Of a stretch of DNA of 64,000 nt, positions 1 through 12,655 are shown in pieces. The notes below the pieces were generated by a model. It saw nothing but the letters and a program-made list of their open reading frames with translations. It ran no database searches and was not told the DNA's origin. The DNA is from Pampus argenteus (Eukaryota > Chordata > Actinopteri > Scombriformes > Stromateidae). The stretch covers positions 16,380,501 through 16,444,500 of the forward strand of contig CM072862.1 in the NCBI GenBank assembly GCA_036937835.1. The letters are read 5' to 3'. A program made the position numbers and the translations under genes. The stretch's first letter is position 1; every line of letters starts with the position of its first letter.

Positions 1-1214
1 TCCCCACAGTTCATTCTTGTTACGCTGTCAGGGTGTGTTGGTGGCTCCAGCTGGCTTGTGGGGGGTTGACTGGATGTTGAGATGAGTTTCTCTGGCTGGT
101 CTTGCATTCCTCTCATTCCACAGGGGATGAAACACATTGTGAGGAGTCTCATTATCTGCAGGGGAAAAGTGAGGATAAGAGGGGGGCAGGAACCCCTGTT
201 ATTAGCCATCACATGGGGTCCTGAAGTGTTATTCAACACCACTGAGAAAACAACAAATAAATGTTAGAAGCATAGATCTATATGTAATGGTGTGCACTCA
301 AAATAGCAACCTGGGACCACACGAATAATGGATGCATATGCAAAAATACCATGCATATGCCATTTCCCACATAAACAGATGAAGTGGGCAGTGAAAACGT
401 CCTCGTGCACACTTTAGACCCGAGAGAAATTTGATGGTAATATCTTGAGATAAAAGTTGAGGGGTAGAATCTGCAGTAATAGTAAAACATTGTTTAGGTT
501 TTATCAAATTTCACCATATTATCAAACGAAGTCTGTTTTTATATAAGCCCTATAAGCTAAATCTCTGATTACTCTTCTGTTTATTGAAGTGATTACGTAT
601 GTGTCTATTTGTGGTTCACTGTGGTAGAGAAAATCAGGGTTGTGCATGTGTGCTCAGTTTCACAGTGATTTAAAATTAAAGACTTAAAGGCAGAAGTGTG
701 ATTTCCACAAGTGTAGTTAACCATAAATGGATGTAGACAAGGCTTTGAAAACTGTTTTGCATATCAAAACTTGCATCTGCTACACAAGTTTAGACCTGTC
801 CAGCACTGTGAAAAGAAGTAGTGAAGTTTCACAGATTACGCTGCCAGAGCAGCCGTCATTCTGCGTGACACACAGACACACACACCCCTCCAGCTTTAAG
901 GACCACCTGTATCATTAATTTGTGACATGGACATGTACCAGTAATGTTTTATTCATTTTTTAAATATAGTCAATGATTTTGTTTTACAAAATGCTTCCCA
1001 ATAGTGTATGTGTAAAAGTTAACTTTATTTATTTATTTTTTGTTAATTCTATGAAAATTGAAAGTTCATAAATGTGACTTGATGGATATATTATAGATCA
1101 TTCCTGCAGGCCTCTGGACTTTTAACTGATATTTCACCAGCAAGAGCTTTCTGTTTTGTAGTTGCATGATGATGTGTAGGTCCTCTCCACTATAAACTGT
1201 CTCTTCTCTTGCAG
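1..1214 (+). other. tead1: tead1 intron (3'-most)
   Basis: This stretch precedes the last tead1 coding exon and ends in a pyrimidine-rich tract and acceptor (ctcttctcttgcag). I see no other tead1 exon in it: the open frames here are short and match nothing in TEAD proteins, so the penultimate exon must lie upstream of the window. Nothing else is recognised in it. Confidence 0.75.
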
Positions 1215-1328
1215 GTGGTGACAAACAGGGACACCCAGGAGACACTGCTATGTATGGCTTGTGTGTTTGAAGTTTCAAACAGTGAGCACGGTGCCCAGCA
1301 TCACATCTACAGACTGGTAAAGGAATGA
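1215..1328 (+). CDS. tead1: TEAD1 transcription factor, last coding exon (partial gene)
   Basis: The exon starts directly after the acceptor at 1211-1214 and encodes 37 residues beginning VVTNRDTQETLLCMACVFEV and ending YRLVKE, followed by TGA at 1326-1328. This is the nearly invariant C-terminus of TEAD1, part of the YAP/TAZ-binding domain, an immunoglobulin-like beta sandwich. In human TEAD1 the same peptide follows ENFTILL, which fits a phase-0 junction here. The only difference noticed is the final residue, Glu where mammals have Asp. TEAD1 is a nuclear TEA/ATTS-domain factor that binds GGAATG-type sites and carries Hippo pathway output. TEAD3 or TEAD4 are alternatives by sequence, but the neighbouring genes favour tead1. 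All other exons are outside the window. Confidence 0.93.
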   Translation: MVTNRDTQETLLCMACVFEVSNSEHGAQHHIYRLVKE

Positions 1329-4300
1329 GAAGCCCTGAGCTTCCCCGACCCTTAATCCCCTCTTGTCATAGACTTTCCAACCTCAAAACAAGTGGCAGTG
1401 CCTCTACCTGAAAGTCACACCTACAATGCTTTTTGGTCATGGTATCGGGTGAAGTCAGTTGTTATGAATTTGTTTTAATATAAGTGTTTGTAATTTGACT
1501 GCAGCTGTGAATTGCGGTACAGTTGTCTTATGTTTAAATATGGGAATTCTCATTTAAAAATATGTTGAGTTGGTCTCTGTTGGGTATAAATGTGGCCATT
1601 CCTTAAGAATTTACTAGATTAATTTGGTAAATGGAAATGTGTGTGTTGTCGTCTTCTGCTTTATGTAGACTAAGAAAAAAAAAAAAAAGGATGCTGATCT
1701 TTTCTACCAGTGGCCTAATGTGGTCTGTGTAATATGTTTGAGTGTGTTTCGTATGTCTGTAGTTCATAATTTGTAAGCATACATACTGTAGATTTACAGA
1801 CCATGCGCCCACAGCCAATAGATTTTCCAAAGAAACAAAACTAAACACTAAGTAGACAGCAGTTGAAAGCAAGTGATCATGGTTGTGAATATTACTGAAA
1901 TTACTGATATTGTTTTTTCTTAAAAAAAAAAAATCAGCCTTGAATCGTATATTGATCCCTGTTGAAGCACTCCAAGTCTTAGACACTAACAACAGAATGA
2001 ATGCACTGTGAAAAAACTACAAACGCTTTGCCTGCATCTTTTCCTGCATCCATCTCCTCCTGCAAAGCATTTCCGTGCTGCAAACAAATCTTTCCTCTGT
2101 GACAACTGATAAGAGAACTTTTAGGTTTCAGACAGGTGAAAGCACTGCTCAAATTACCAGACTCATCTTGTCCAAAAGCACTTTGTTCCCCTTCCTTGAC
2201 TTGCCTTTAGTGATGCTTACTTTTCTTTTGTTTTTCTTTTTACAGATTTGTGTTTTATAGGATAAGTTTAATCATAACACTATAAATCACTTCGAGCAGG
2301 CCTTGTTCAGTGTGCTGCGGCTTTGCCCCTGAAACTGACTGAGAATATCGTTCCCCTTCTGGGATCACGGTGCGATATAATTCCAAGACAGAGTGTTGCT
2401 GCCTTCGTGTTCACACTGAGTTCACATGTTTCTGTGGCCTACACCAGTCCCAAGCCTTAAACATGTTATAGCTGCGTGAACTCCAAAAGATGCCACTAAA
2501 ACTGTGATCTCTGTGTGGGGAAAGACTCTTTATATGTTTGCATTGTGTAAGAAATTCACAATACAATCTGCCAAAGTGTAAGTGTACAGTGCCTTAGATT
2601 ATATTCCAACATTACCCTTTGCTTTGTTTTAAGTCTAAGTCAGTTTTGTGGATGAGAGTCTAAAATCACTCATAAAACACCTGGTACATCTCTACATTTG
2701 AGAAAATGTTTCTTATAATTGGTACATTCCTAGAAATACAGTTGTTTTTTTTTCACAAGGCAGTACACTTAAGTTTGCAAATTTAAGATCATAAACTGTT
2801 ACAAAGCTTCAAGATTATACAGGTTCTATTTTTGTCTAACTCTGTAAGATGATCCTAAAATATCAGCCTTTTTCTAAGAGTGTACTATGAACACAGACTG
2901 ACTGCCTTTCCTGTTGTAAAAGACCAAAAATACACAGATACAGTCAATCTTTTGTCGTGTCCTGCATGGTAGCAAGGAAGTGCCTTTGGTTTAAAAAAAA
3001 TAATAATAAAAAAATTTACAGCTTCAAAAAAATAAATAAATAAAAAATTGTAAAAAAAAAAATTAAACTGACAGAAATTTAAATTTAATGTTGCTAGACC
3101 AAAAACAAGATAAGTGAAACCAATCACCGCATTGCCTTTTTAAAGGATTGTAATGATAGCAGCGGACAGCCGGTTACTGGTAAATGATTCATTTTTATTA
3201 TATTGTAAATTGATTTCAGAAATAATGTATTTTGAAGAAAAACCTGTTTCTTTGCTTGAGGTCACAGATGGACAAACCTGCTGATAACGCACAGCAGCTG
3301 ACTGTATGCAGGATGTCAACTCAAACACTGCAGCTGTCTGCTTCGTGCACACTTGCAGGTTCAAGTGTTTTTGTTTTGTTTTTTTCTTTTTTATTTGTTT
3401 GTTTTGTTAAAAAAGATTTTTGGAAACATTATGGTTTCCTCTTTCCCGCGACGACAAACTCGCATGATGTGAAAACCACAAAAACATCAAACTTTCACAA
3501 TGTTACCTTTGATGATGCAGCTGTTGACGAGGCAGGGACCGAACAAGCTTGTATCATTTCTCTCTCAGAACACAAAGTTAATTTAATGGTAAGCTATAAA
3601 ATGCTATCAGTCGCACTAATTCTAAAAAGTGTTAATGTGATTAAATGGAAAATGTATCCATTAAATATTAAAAAAAAATATGTTTTTTTTCCAAAACCAG
3701 GTCTTAAGTGGGATAAAAAGATGCTGTTTTATAAAGTGAACTAATTTGCAAAACTACTAGTGTGAATGGGGCCGTCAAGGTTAATACTTTTCACCATAAG
3801 GACCATAGATACTCAAACATTAACTCAACATTGCTGTTTCTTACAAGAATTATAATCGTCAAGTATTTTAATCGAAGAAGCTCTAAATAATTGCAGACAA
3901 TGTCTCTGGTGGATGCAGATAAAGTTCAATCATTCAGTATTTTGCCACAGTCCTGTGGACACTGTGGAGTTTTAATAGGCTTTTTCTTATGTTTACCCTG
4001 TGTATCTGTTCACATTTATTGATTACTTAGTGAGATATTCCTGTTTTCTTATTGTACTTGTATACAGTTGTACTTGGTTTCGTGATGACATTGTATATTG
4101 CAAGCCCAATAAGATGGTAATGATGTTACTGCTGCACTGCTGGTACATTGTGACGTGGTTTCAACACTAAAAAAAAAATAACAACAGGACTGATGCCTTC
4201 AATGGCATGAATGTCTGGTGGACCATATGAATACAAAAAAACAGCAAGTCAAGGAATCATGCTAAAAACATATCAGCAGTTTGGCTCTTGTTATTTGTAA

Positions 4301-4700
4301 TTTTGTCGAAGAGTCGGTACTGGTACCTTTTTTTTTTGTTTGTTTTATGACCATTTTCAGATGGTGGCTTTAAAGATTTTTCACATGGCTCACATGGTTG
4401 TCATACACACATTTGGGTTTTGTGTGCAGACTTTTTTTGTAAAAAGGTGCTTTGTACAAAATTATATCTTAGCTTTTCTCGGTACAGATGTGTGATATCT
4501 TTTCATATCTATGACAGTAACGTGTTGGAGCAAGGAAGAGAAAAGAAGCTCTGCTATGTGTGTGTGTGTGTGTTCTGCATATGGTCTTGTCTTTGCTCTG
4601 TAACTTTATGATGCCTTCTTGATAATAGTAGATATTTTGTAGCTTTCTAGATACTTTGTATGTATGCAATATTGAAGTTAAATAAATCTGAAAAATATTG
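1329..4700 (+). other. tead1: tead1 3' untranslated region
   Basis: AT-rich sequence with T-runs and no plausible exon follows the tead1 stop. A canonical AATAAA at 4681-4686 is the best end for the transcript, giving a 3' UTR of about 3.4 kb. Open frames inside it, such as a 170-codon one at 3232-3744, have low-complexity composition and no family resemblance. The exact cleavage point and any earlier alternative poly(A) sites cannot be set from sequence alone. Confidence 0.6.
4681..4686 (+). terminator. polyadenylation signal, probable tead1 transcript end
   Basis: AATAAA within TTAAATAAATCTG, followed about 20-40 bases later by a T/GT-rich stretch (ggctcgtttttcttgtcac), which is the usual arrangement of signal and downstream element. 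Confidence 0.55.
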
Positions 4701-6416
4701 GCTCGTTTTTCTTGTCACTTCAGTACAGCATTCAGCATATTTTTACTGTGCAGTTGAATAATTATTCAGATACAAACTGTATGAATGAATTGTAAACCAA
4801 TGTAGTAACAACATTCAACACCAGTGGGAGACATTCATTTAAAAGTGATTACATGTTGTCCCTTTGAGTTAAGCCACACCATAATAATGTATTAGTTTCA
4901 TTAAAATACAGTCATATATAAAATGAGTAAGCAAAACTTTGGCATTGCTATCAGAAATAATTTAAATACTTTAAAAAGGCTCGACCGTGGATCATTTTGA
5001 CCATTAAAATTACATCTATGGTAACACACATTCATGAATAGTTGTGATGGATGACAAATAAAATGGGAAATATTAGCCTGTCTTCCTGCTGTTTTTACAA
5101 GCATTAAGGATGAAAACTAATAAGTTATATCAGCTTGATATTGTGGCCTGAGTTTTTTTGGTCAAATGACTCTTTGGAGGCGGTAAAGTTTCCACACAGG
5201 AAACTTTCACTTTGCAAATTGTGATAGTAGAAGTGATTGTTACATCTGGACTAGAGAGGTTGCTGGTACAAATTATGCATATGAAAGGGCTATATGTTTG
5301 TCTTTATGCAGGATATTTGACAACAGACTAATAATATGGGCCAAGAAAAACAGGTTTTTGGAGTGGATAGCACCACCATGTGGTCATTTATAAAGCACTT
5401 TACACTATCGACTCCTCAACTGTGAGTCCCAGTCAATACAAAAATATTGTTATGTCCCTATTAGCTAAATTAAAAAAGTTTAAAAACAGATTAGTCAAAG
5501 CTGCACAACCTTAAACTTGCAGAGCACGCCATCACTAGTCAGCTCCTGCTATCCACACCATAAACTTCAATATCACTTTAGTACCTCTCAGGGTCATTTA
5601 CATCTTCCAGTCTCAGTGTTCTCACTCATAATCAACACAACTAAATTGTCCCTGAATATTCAGGGATTTCTGACTTTGCTGCACAATGAGTATCTTTGTT
5701 TTCCTGCGTCTCTCCAAACAAAACCATCATTAAGTGTCTTCTTGTAACAGGTTGTAAAGGTTTCTGCTGAGAATCAACACTCTTTGCACCTTTCAGATGG
5801 TTGTGATTTGATGTGGTCAATTTTAAAAATTACATAAAAAGTCAACAAAAAGACTATAAATTGCATTTTTTTAAAATAAATTATAACTTAAACTTTTTAT
5901 TCTTCACTGTGAAAATGTACCATTTATTATTTCTACCATACACACTGGTTTAAAAACACAACTTATTTATTAAAGTATTTACCACATGGACCTTATATAA
6001 CATTTCTTGGAGCATAAAGAAATCCCCAACATGGCGCAGAAAATAGTAGCTGGTAATCAATACTTGTAAGTTGTAACTAATATTTACAACTTCATGGCTC
6101 CAGCTCAGCCCAGAATCACATTTCACAATATGAAATCTTCCCATTGACAGTCATGTGATCACAGCAAAGCCAGTCCTGAGAAGGCAAAAGTGTTTCCTCG
6201 ACTTGGCCTCAGGGATATGCACAAAAAGGACACATGGACCTCCCAACCTTTCAGCCCCATCAGCAACTTTCAGACGTTTCTGGGACGCAGGAGTCACGCA
6301 CACAGAGGAAATGGAGACGACCGCGCTTTACCCCAGAGACGTGGATTTAAATCTATTATAAGAATGACGCTTTCTTAGTTTTATTTATGAGAAACATAGT
6401 TTAGCATGAAGTGACA
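4701..6416. other. tead1-rassf10 intergenic region and rassf10 upstream region
   Basis: No gene is recognised. 4700-6100 is AT-rich. From about 6170 GC and CpG content rise (for example gacgaccgcgctttacccc and ggagtcacgca), consistent with the rassf10 promoter and 5' UTR lying at about 6170-6416. No clear TATA box was seen. A perfect 9-bp stem hairpin (AAAGTTTCC / GGAAACTTT) lies near 5187-5210. Confidence 0.5.
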
Positions 6417-7739
6417 ATGGAGCTGGAGGAGAGTAAGATATCAGTGTGGGTGTGCCGGGAGGAAAAGGTCGTCCTCGGCTTGTCAAAGCGCACAACCTGC
6501 GCTGATGTTGTCCAAGTGCTTCTGGAGGAGCGAGACACGCAGCGCGGCCTCTCCGCAGCTTCACTCTCTGGATGCCCGCAGCCTTACTGCATCGTGGAGA
6601 AATGGAGAGGTTTCGAGAGGATTTTGCCTCACAAAACAAAGATCTTACGGCTTTGGGTGGCGTGGGGAGAAGAGCAGAGGAACGTGAAGTTTGTGCTGGT
6701 GAAAAGTGAGGCGTCTTTGGCGAACCACGGAGCCCGGAGCGCAGAGGCGCGAGTGATTCTCAGCAAACAGAGTCAGTATGTCTCCAGAGGGGACGCGCGG
6801 TCTCCCGTCTCATCCGAAAAGCAGCGTCGCATCGTCAGGAAAGCTTTCAGAAAGTTGGAGAAGATCAACAAGAAGAGGACGCGTGTGGCGCACAAAGACG
6901 CGTCCTCTGCGGAAAGGATGGAAACTTTGGTGCACCTTGTGATTTCTCAGGATCATACAATCCGCCAGCAGGTTCAGAGGATAACGGAGCTGGAGACTGA
7001 GATTGAAAGGTGCGAGGCGACGGTGCACTCCGACAGAATTAAAAGGCACGGGATTAATTATGTGCAAGACACGTATTTGTTGGAGGATGCTGCGACTTTC
7101 AGTCAAGAGGGAGACGGACTGTGTTCAGCTGAGGCTGTGGTCAAGTTTGAAGAGTATGTCCGACAGTGCGAGGAGACGGTGAGACTACAAGAGGAGCTGT
7201 GGGATCAGGAAGCTCTGATAGACATGATCACGGTGCAGATTCAGGAGGAGCTGAATCACCGCTGGATGCAGCGGAGGCAAGAGGACACAGAGCCTGGCGA
7301 GGGCGCAGCATCCCTCCCCAGCACCGAGGCAGACGCGTCAGAAAACGAGCTGCTTTTGGAAGGAGAGAGGGTGAAAACGCAGCTGGATGCAAGTTTATAC
7401 ATCGGCCTGCGCCTCAACACGGATTTAAAAGCTATTAGGAGCGATTTAGAGCTGACCGAGGAGATTTGTGGGGCGAGGGAGAAGGAGATGAAGGATTTGC
7501 TGGAGAAAGTAAACACTCTGGAGATAGAGGAAGGGGCAGTCAGCGAGGGGAGATGTAGTCCCGGGACAGATGACAAGACGAGGATGATGAGCACTTTGGA
7601 GAGGAAGAGTGAGTGGATGGAGCGGGCCAGGGGTCTGTCCAAATCTCACAGTGTGAACGACGACGACTCAGACACTGGTTTAAGTTCGCTGCATAGCCAG
7701 GACTCAGACAGCCACCCGGTGTGGGAGTCTCTGGTTTAA
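6417..7739 (+). CDS. rassf10: Ras association domain-containing protein 10
   Basis: A single uninterrupted frame of 440 codons, matching the single-exon coding region known for vertebrate RASSF10. The ATG at 6417 was chosen because it gives MELEESKISVWVCREEK, in register with human MDPSEKKISVWICQEEK; the frame also opens upstream with a GTG, which is not a likely start. Residues about 6-97 form the N-terminal RA (ubiquitin-fold) domain, with the family hallmarks YCIVEKWRGFERIL and ILRLWVAWGEE. Basic and coiled-coil segments follow at about 135-205 (ERMETLVHL, QDHTIRQQVQRI), 240-285 and 320-375, then an acidic, serine-rich tail. It belongs to the N-terminal RASSF group (RASSF7-10), which lack the SARAH domain; RASSF10 is a cytoplasmic/centrosomal scaffold and reported tumour suppressor. 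It is somewhat shorter than the human protein (about 507 residues), mainly in the low-complexity linkers. RASSF9 is the nearest alternative, but motifs and synteny support RASSF10. Confidence 0.95.
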   Translation: MELEESKISVWVCREEKVVLGLSKRTTCADVVQVLLEERDTQRGLSAASLSGCPQPYCIVEKWRGFERILPHKTKILRLWVAWGEEQRNVKFVLVKSEASLANHGARSAEARVILSKQSQYVSRGDARSPVSSEKQRRIVRKAFRKLEKINKKRTRVAHKDASSAERMETLVHLVISQDHTIRQQVQRITELETEIERCEATVHSDRIKRHGINYVQDTYLLEDAATFSQEGDGLCSAEAVVKFEEYVRQCEETVRLQEELWDQEALIDMITVQIQEELNHRWMQRRQEDTEPGEGAASLPSTEADASENELLLEGERVKTQLDASLYIGLRLNTDLKAIRSDLELTEEICGAREKEMKDLLEKVNTLEIEEGAVSEGRCSPGTDDKTRMMSTLERKSEWMERARGLSKSHSVNDDDSDTGLSSLHSQDSDSHPVWESLV

Positions 7740-8045
7740 GATGTCAGCAGGGGGCACGCTTAGAGACTTTCTCCTACAAAATAAAAGAACTTTTTTTACA
7801 GTCTCAGGGATCACATTCACTCAGAAGAAAATGTAGGACAATATTCCCACTGGGAGTATTAGTGATTGATATAGAGTGTAGACTTTGTTTTTTGTTTTTT
7901 AGCATATTTTATTGCATCTCTGTAATATCATCATGATACTACTGTATTTTATTATCTTTCTTAAACAACTACTACAGTTTTTTGTTTTTTTTGTTATCTC
8001 AGCAAGAAAACTGTTGAGTTGAAATAAAAATAAACTGGTTTTGTA
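7740..8045 (+). other. rassf10: rassf10 3' untranslated region with candidate poly(A) signals
   Basis: Short AT-rich stretch after the stop. AATAAA occurs at 7780-7785 and twice more at 8023-8034 (gaaataaaaataaactgg), followed by TTTTGTAGCTCC. The later pair is the more likely end of the transcript. Confidence 0.5.
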
Positions 8046-10656
8046 GCTCCTTTCTAGATTCATTTAACTTTTTCTTTTCTCTCTGCTTTTGCCCAAGACC
8101 TGATAATAAAATAATAAAAGTCATGAATTTGGTACATTTACACAACCTCCGCCTTGCCACACCTGGCAAGAGACAGACAGGCAACGCAGCCAAAACATAA
8201 AGTCAAAGTCAAAAGGTCTTTGGGATTATTCTCATCTTTCACTGTGACGCAGACTCTGAGAGATTAAAAAAACAACATTCTCTACTGTGAATCAAAGAGT
8301 CATAATATCTGAAGTCAAAACAGACACAAAACTCAAATAGTCTGCTCCACATCCTGGTTGACTCACTGCTGTAAGCACAAACGATGACGCCTCTCTTTCA
8401 GATAATATGAAGTGACATTTTACACACAGACACACACACACACACAGAGAGAAAGAGAGAAAGCGATTTGTTCCCCAGAGTTAATGTGGTTTTAATTCAA
8501 TATAGCTGCTGCTGAACGATATCAAGAGACAACTGAAAACTGAACCTGGTTGAGGCAGTGACACACAGATCCAACATTTTATTTGCCAACTGGTAAAAAA
8601 AAAAAAAAGATAGCCTGAATGAGAACAGATAAAAAGGTCAGTTAAGGTCTTTGATGTCTTAGAAATCCTTGCACAGTCTCTCTGCCTTTCCCCAAGTTTG
8701 ACACACTGAGGAGAAGGAGCAGTTTTGCTGGATGAGGTGAAAGTCAGAGCTTCAGAAATCCACAAACATCCTCGACTATCACTTATGGAACAACAGTTTT
8801 TATGTCGAGTTACAAATGTGGACGTTTTGATCACAACAATGTTCTGTGGGAACATTTACATTTATCATACAGTGATGCATTCTGCAGAATTTTGTAATTT
8901 TGTGAGGTGAAGATGATTTTCCTCTCCTTTCACTCTTCACTGCTTCTCACTCCTGACACCCCACATCCAATAAACTAAACCATCTGTGCAGTATATTAAG
9001 ATCTAGATAATTCATGTGTTAACCTCTTTCATGCAAGAATAATGATTGCATTTCAGCATTGTATTTTGACATTTGGTAAGATTTTTAGGTCTAGCTTTTC
9101 TGTTATAATGTGGCTGTAACACACAACACTGTGGCCAAAGGATGACAAATGAAATTCTGAGTTTGATTTCTGGCCTTGATGCATACTCGCATAGTCCTGT
9201 TACATAAACAGAAATGATCTGTTTATATACAGTAGACTGCAGAACAGTACATGACATCCCTGCAGCCACTGAAAAACATGCTACACCTGGAGTGAAGCGT
9301 GATACTTCTGCTGCTCACTGCTCAGTCTATTTACTGTTTCAAGGCTCAGACTAGAGAATAAAAACGGTTTCAAAACTTGACATACCCACTCATGCGATAC
9401 TCTATAACTGAACACAGTGAGAGGAAGACAATACAACATACAGTACACCTTACTGTACCTGCTTGATAGGTGTATTGAATTATTCAAAGCCACAGGAAGA
9501 ATAAGAGATGAACAAAGTGGTTTCTCAGTATATACAGTGGCAGAGTGACACGGTGACAAAGAGGGAAGTGTTACATAACTAATATGTATGTGAATTTGGG
9601 TAATGTCTCTGTTCCCAGCGTACCGTGTTACAAACACACCGGTTTGATCTGAGTCTTTAGGAGATTTTCTGTTTATCGCTTTTATTTGATAATCAGACAT
9701 CTAATAATCATGATGATGCGCAGTGACACGTGTTTCTATGTTCTTAAAATTCCTATGTAAACTATGCAAAGCCAAAACAAGACACTAAGTGGCACAGTTT
9801 TAAAGTTTTAAAGTGAAATTGTGGGAAATCATGTGGGAACTTTGTGAAACTGCTCGGGGCTGCTCATGTACATCTGGTGCTTTTCAGAGCTTGTATGCAG
9901 TAAGTTGTTTTGTCTTGATTTGCAGCTGAGGTCTTGAAGAGAAACACAACAGTTCAGACTCACATTTCATTATTTGATTACTAATATGAACATGTTTTTT
10001 TAAAAATATCTTGGACTATTTAGCAATCATTGTTGTTTATGACAGGCAAACACTGCATAGTGCTTTTCCATCTGCCTACTCTGACCAAAAATGCAGAGAT
10101 ACCACCCATTACTCACAGACCACACATCCTGCTGGTTCTACTTCACAGTTGCAAATCTCGTTCACCTACTGAAACTACTACACCTCTAAAACTACTGTAC
10201 ATCTATTCATCCAGTCAGTAGGCTCTTAACCGCCTACTGTTAAAGTAGAGACTTCATGTCATATACACACAAAACAACAACATTTGGATTATGTTTCCGT
10301 GCAACTGATTTGGATTTAGCAATAAACCTTTCAGTAATTTTGCTACATCTTGATTTCTTCAATTCAAGCTGATTATAAAAGACGATTGTCAAAGCTGCCA
10401 GGTAGTGCCTTCATTATAATTGTGTCAAAACCAAAATACAGAGGCATTAAAATAATTCAGTCTGCCATCAACATGAGTGAGATTTCTTGCAGTATTACTG
10501 TAGTACTCTGTCCTAAGAAGTGAATGTACTGCGTTTAAAGACATGATTCATTGCCTCTGTGTATTGTTACATCACAACTACATTAATTTACATTAAAAAA
10601 AACACTCACTTTCTAAGATGTCTGAAGGTCTGAAGCTCAAAGTGGTTTTCACAATG

Positions 10657-10657
<1 letters not shown>

Positions 10658-10696
<39 letters not shown>
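10658..10696. repeat. (CA)n microsatellite
   Basis: Uninterrupted AC dinucleotide run of about 19 units. Confidence 0.95.
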
Positions 10697-10697
<1 letters not shown>

Positions 10698-12229
10698 CCT
10701 TAAGTGTCTTTATTCTTTGAATTTAGGGCAACATCATTGTCAAAAATGCCAAAGTACTGTATTACACACCCTGTGAATAGCAGCCTTCCTGCCTCTTGTC
10801 ACACAGTCTTCCTCAATGCTCGCCTCTTCTCATGTGGCTCTTTTCATTTGCCACCTTGTTACGCAGAGGAACATAAATTAACCTGACAGGGAAAAAAAAA
10901 AAAAACTTTCTCACATATGACAAGTGAGTTGTAAGACTACATACATTATTTAGAGGTAAAAATGAGCACATTCCTTATCTTTTGTTTCAGAGGTGCAGTC
11001 TGTGTGGAGTGTTTCCCACATTGCTGAATGGGGTTGCATAAATGTCAAGTTTTGATTATGTGTAGTGTCCCCAGGAGCCACTTGAGAGGAAACTCAGGAA
11101 TCTGGAGTGTCCTCCTCTAAAGCTTTTCATCAAGCCTGCCTGATTAGGGAGAAAAAAGGGTTTTAAGGAATGCCAGTCATAAGTTTTAATATTTTTCTCT
11201 CTGGTATGCAGTCAAAGCATCCTGCAGTCTGATATTCTCTGTCTTCTTTGAAGTCTCATCACACAAGCATACCAAAGATTCAGTCTTTTATTATCACTTC
11301 CTTGCATGTACATAAACATGCACAACTCACATCTGTACGCAACAACAACATGTTGGGCCTTCACAAAGGAAACGTCACAGTCTTTGTTTTGGGGTCAACA
11401 CGGGGTTCACAGGTCATGTTATCAGAGGTTAAAGTTACTGACGCATCGCTGCCATTTGACTCACTCTGCTGGAGGGTTATGAAGGAAGCAGGACTCCCTG
11501 ACTCTGGGTCTTCGTGAGCAGAGCAGAGTTTCCTGTGGTGGGACATGAGCGGTGAGGGGATCAGAGGTGTCTGTGTGGTCACTAAATCATTGTGTCAACT
11601 CCATAAAGATGATGTGATGAGCTGACACTTTGCATGCATCAACTCTGTCTAAATGAGGAAATGACATCCTGAGAAATGAGGAGAAGAGACATGTCAGCAA
11701 ACGGTGTGTTTACATAAATGCTAATCATAACAACAACAACAACAGAAGACGAATTGTGGCATTTAGAGACTTCGGTTACTCAGTATAAATGAAACTGAAG
11801 CTACTGATATCTGAATTTCTGACTGCAATCTGATCTAAATCCCTGTTTTTGATGGTGTTATTGACTAACTAATATGTTAACTAACATATTTAGGGGCAAT
11901 CATGTTACAGCTAATAGTGCTGTTAAAGTCCGCTAAATATTCACCAATGTGAGATGTGTTTAATTTCAACATTATAATTACATCAAGAAAATTAAAAAGA
12001 TGTACACTGTGTTGGAGGCATTTTGACAGATATATATATGCACAACTTTCAACTCAAAGAGACTGTCCCGAATATGTCAAGCATAAAAATGCTCTGATAA
12101 TGAAACTTCAAACTAAATCAAACCGCTGAGTGGAAAAAAAAATACTTCGTCAAAGTAATTACATTGAAATATATTATTTTTCCTGTTGTAAATTCCTCAC
12201 ACACCAGGCAAAGTTTAGCTTCTTTTAAT

Positions 12230-12655
12230 GCTACAACCTGCCAGCGTACCCTAATCCCAGGAATGTGTCACTTTGTGTTGCTGGGAGCCTTTGTTCGGCC
12301 TCAGAGAGTGATCTGCCATGAAGTCACTAATGAAGGTATTGACTCGAGAGCCAAGACTTCAATACCGGCACTGAGGTGTGAGCCACTCAGAAAGCACTTG
12401 GCCTGCTGCTAACAGACTGGGGCTGCCAGTGTGTGCTCATTAGACCTCATTGTGCTGGTGGCAGGTGTGTTAATCCTGTAAGGCCGGGTGGTGACCCCAG
12501 GACCTGGCCTGTGGGATACTGTACAGCCTCTTTCCGAGCCACTAAAGGCCTGTCACATCCTGTAGGGACAGACGTAGCCCAGATCTGTCACCAACAGACT
12601 CATTACCCTCCAATAACCTTCTTCAGAGGGGCTAAATCAAAACCGGTGGAGTGAC
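12230..12655. promoter_or_regulatory. candidate conserved noncoding element (composition only)
   Basis: A GC-balanced, non-repetitive block surrounded by AT-rich DNA. It contains homeodomain-like TAAT/ATTA cores, a GGAATG TEAD-type hexamer near 12259, and palindromic short motifs. The three-frame translations show no protein family. The call rests on composition only and needs alignment to another fish genome. Confidence 0.25.

Noticed and set aside
3232..3744. 170-codon open frame on + in the tead1 3' UTR
   Set aside because: Low-complexity Lys/Phe-rich translation with no known domain, lying between a tead1 stop and its poly(A) signal.
6411..6416. GTG upstream of the rassf10 ATG as a start
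   Set aside because: The ATG at 6417 aligns with the known family N-terminus, and GTG starts are rare in vertebrate nuclear genes.
6810..7106. 98-codon minus-strand frame opposite rassf10
   Set aside because: Antisense shadow of the rassf10 coiled-coil region.
7256..7642. 128-codon minus-strand frame opposite rassf10
   Set aside because: Antisense shadow of the rassf10 coding sequence; no independent similarity.
11871..11890. 20-bp palindrome AATATGTTAACTAACATATT
   Set aside because: AT-rich short palindrome of a kind expected by chance in 64 kb of AT-rich DNA.
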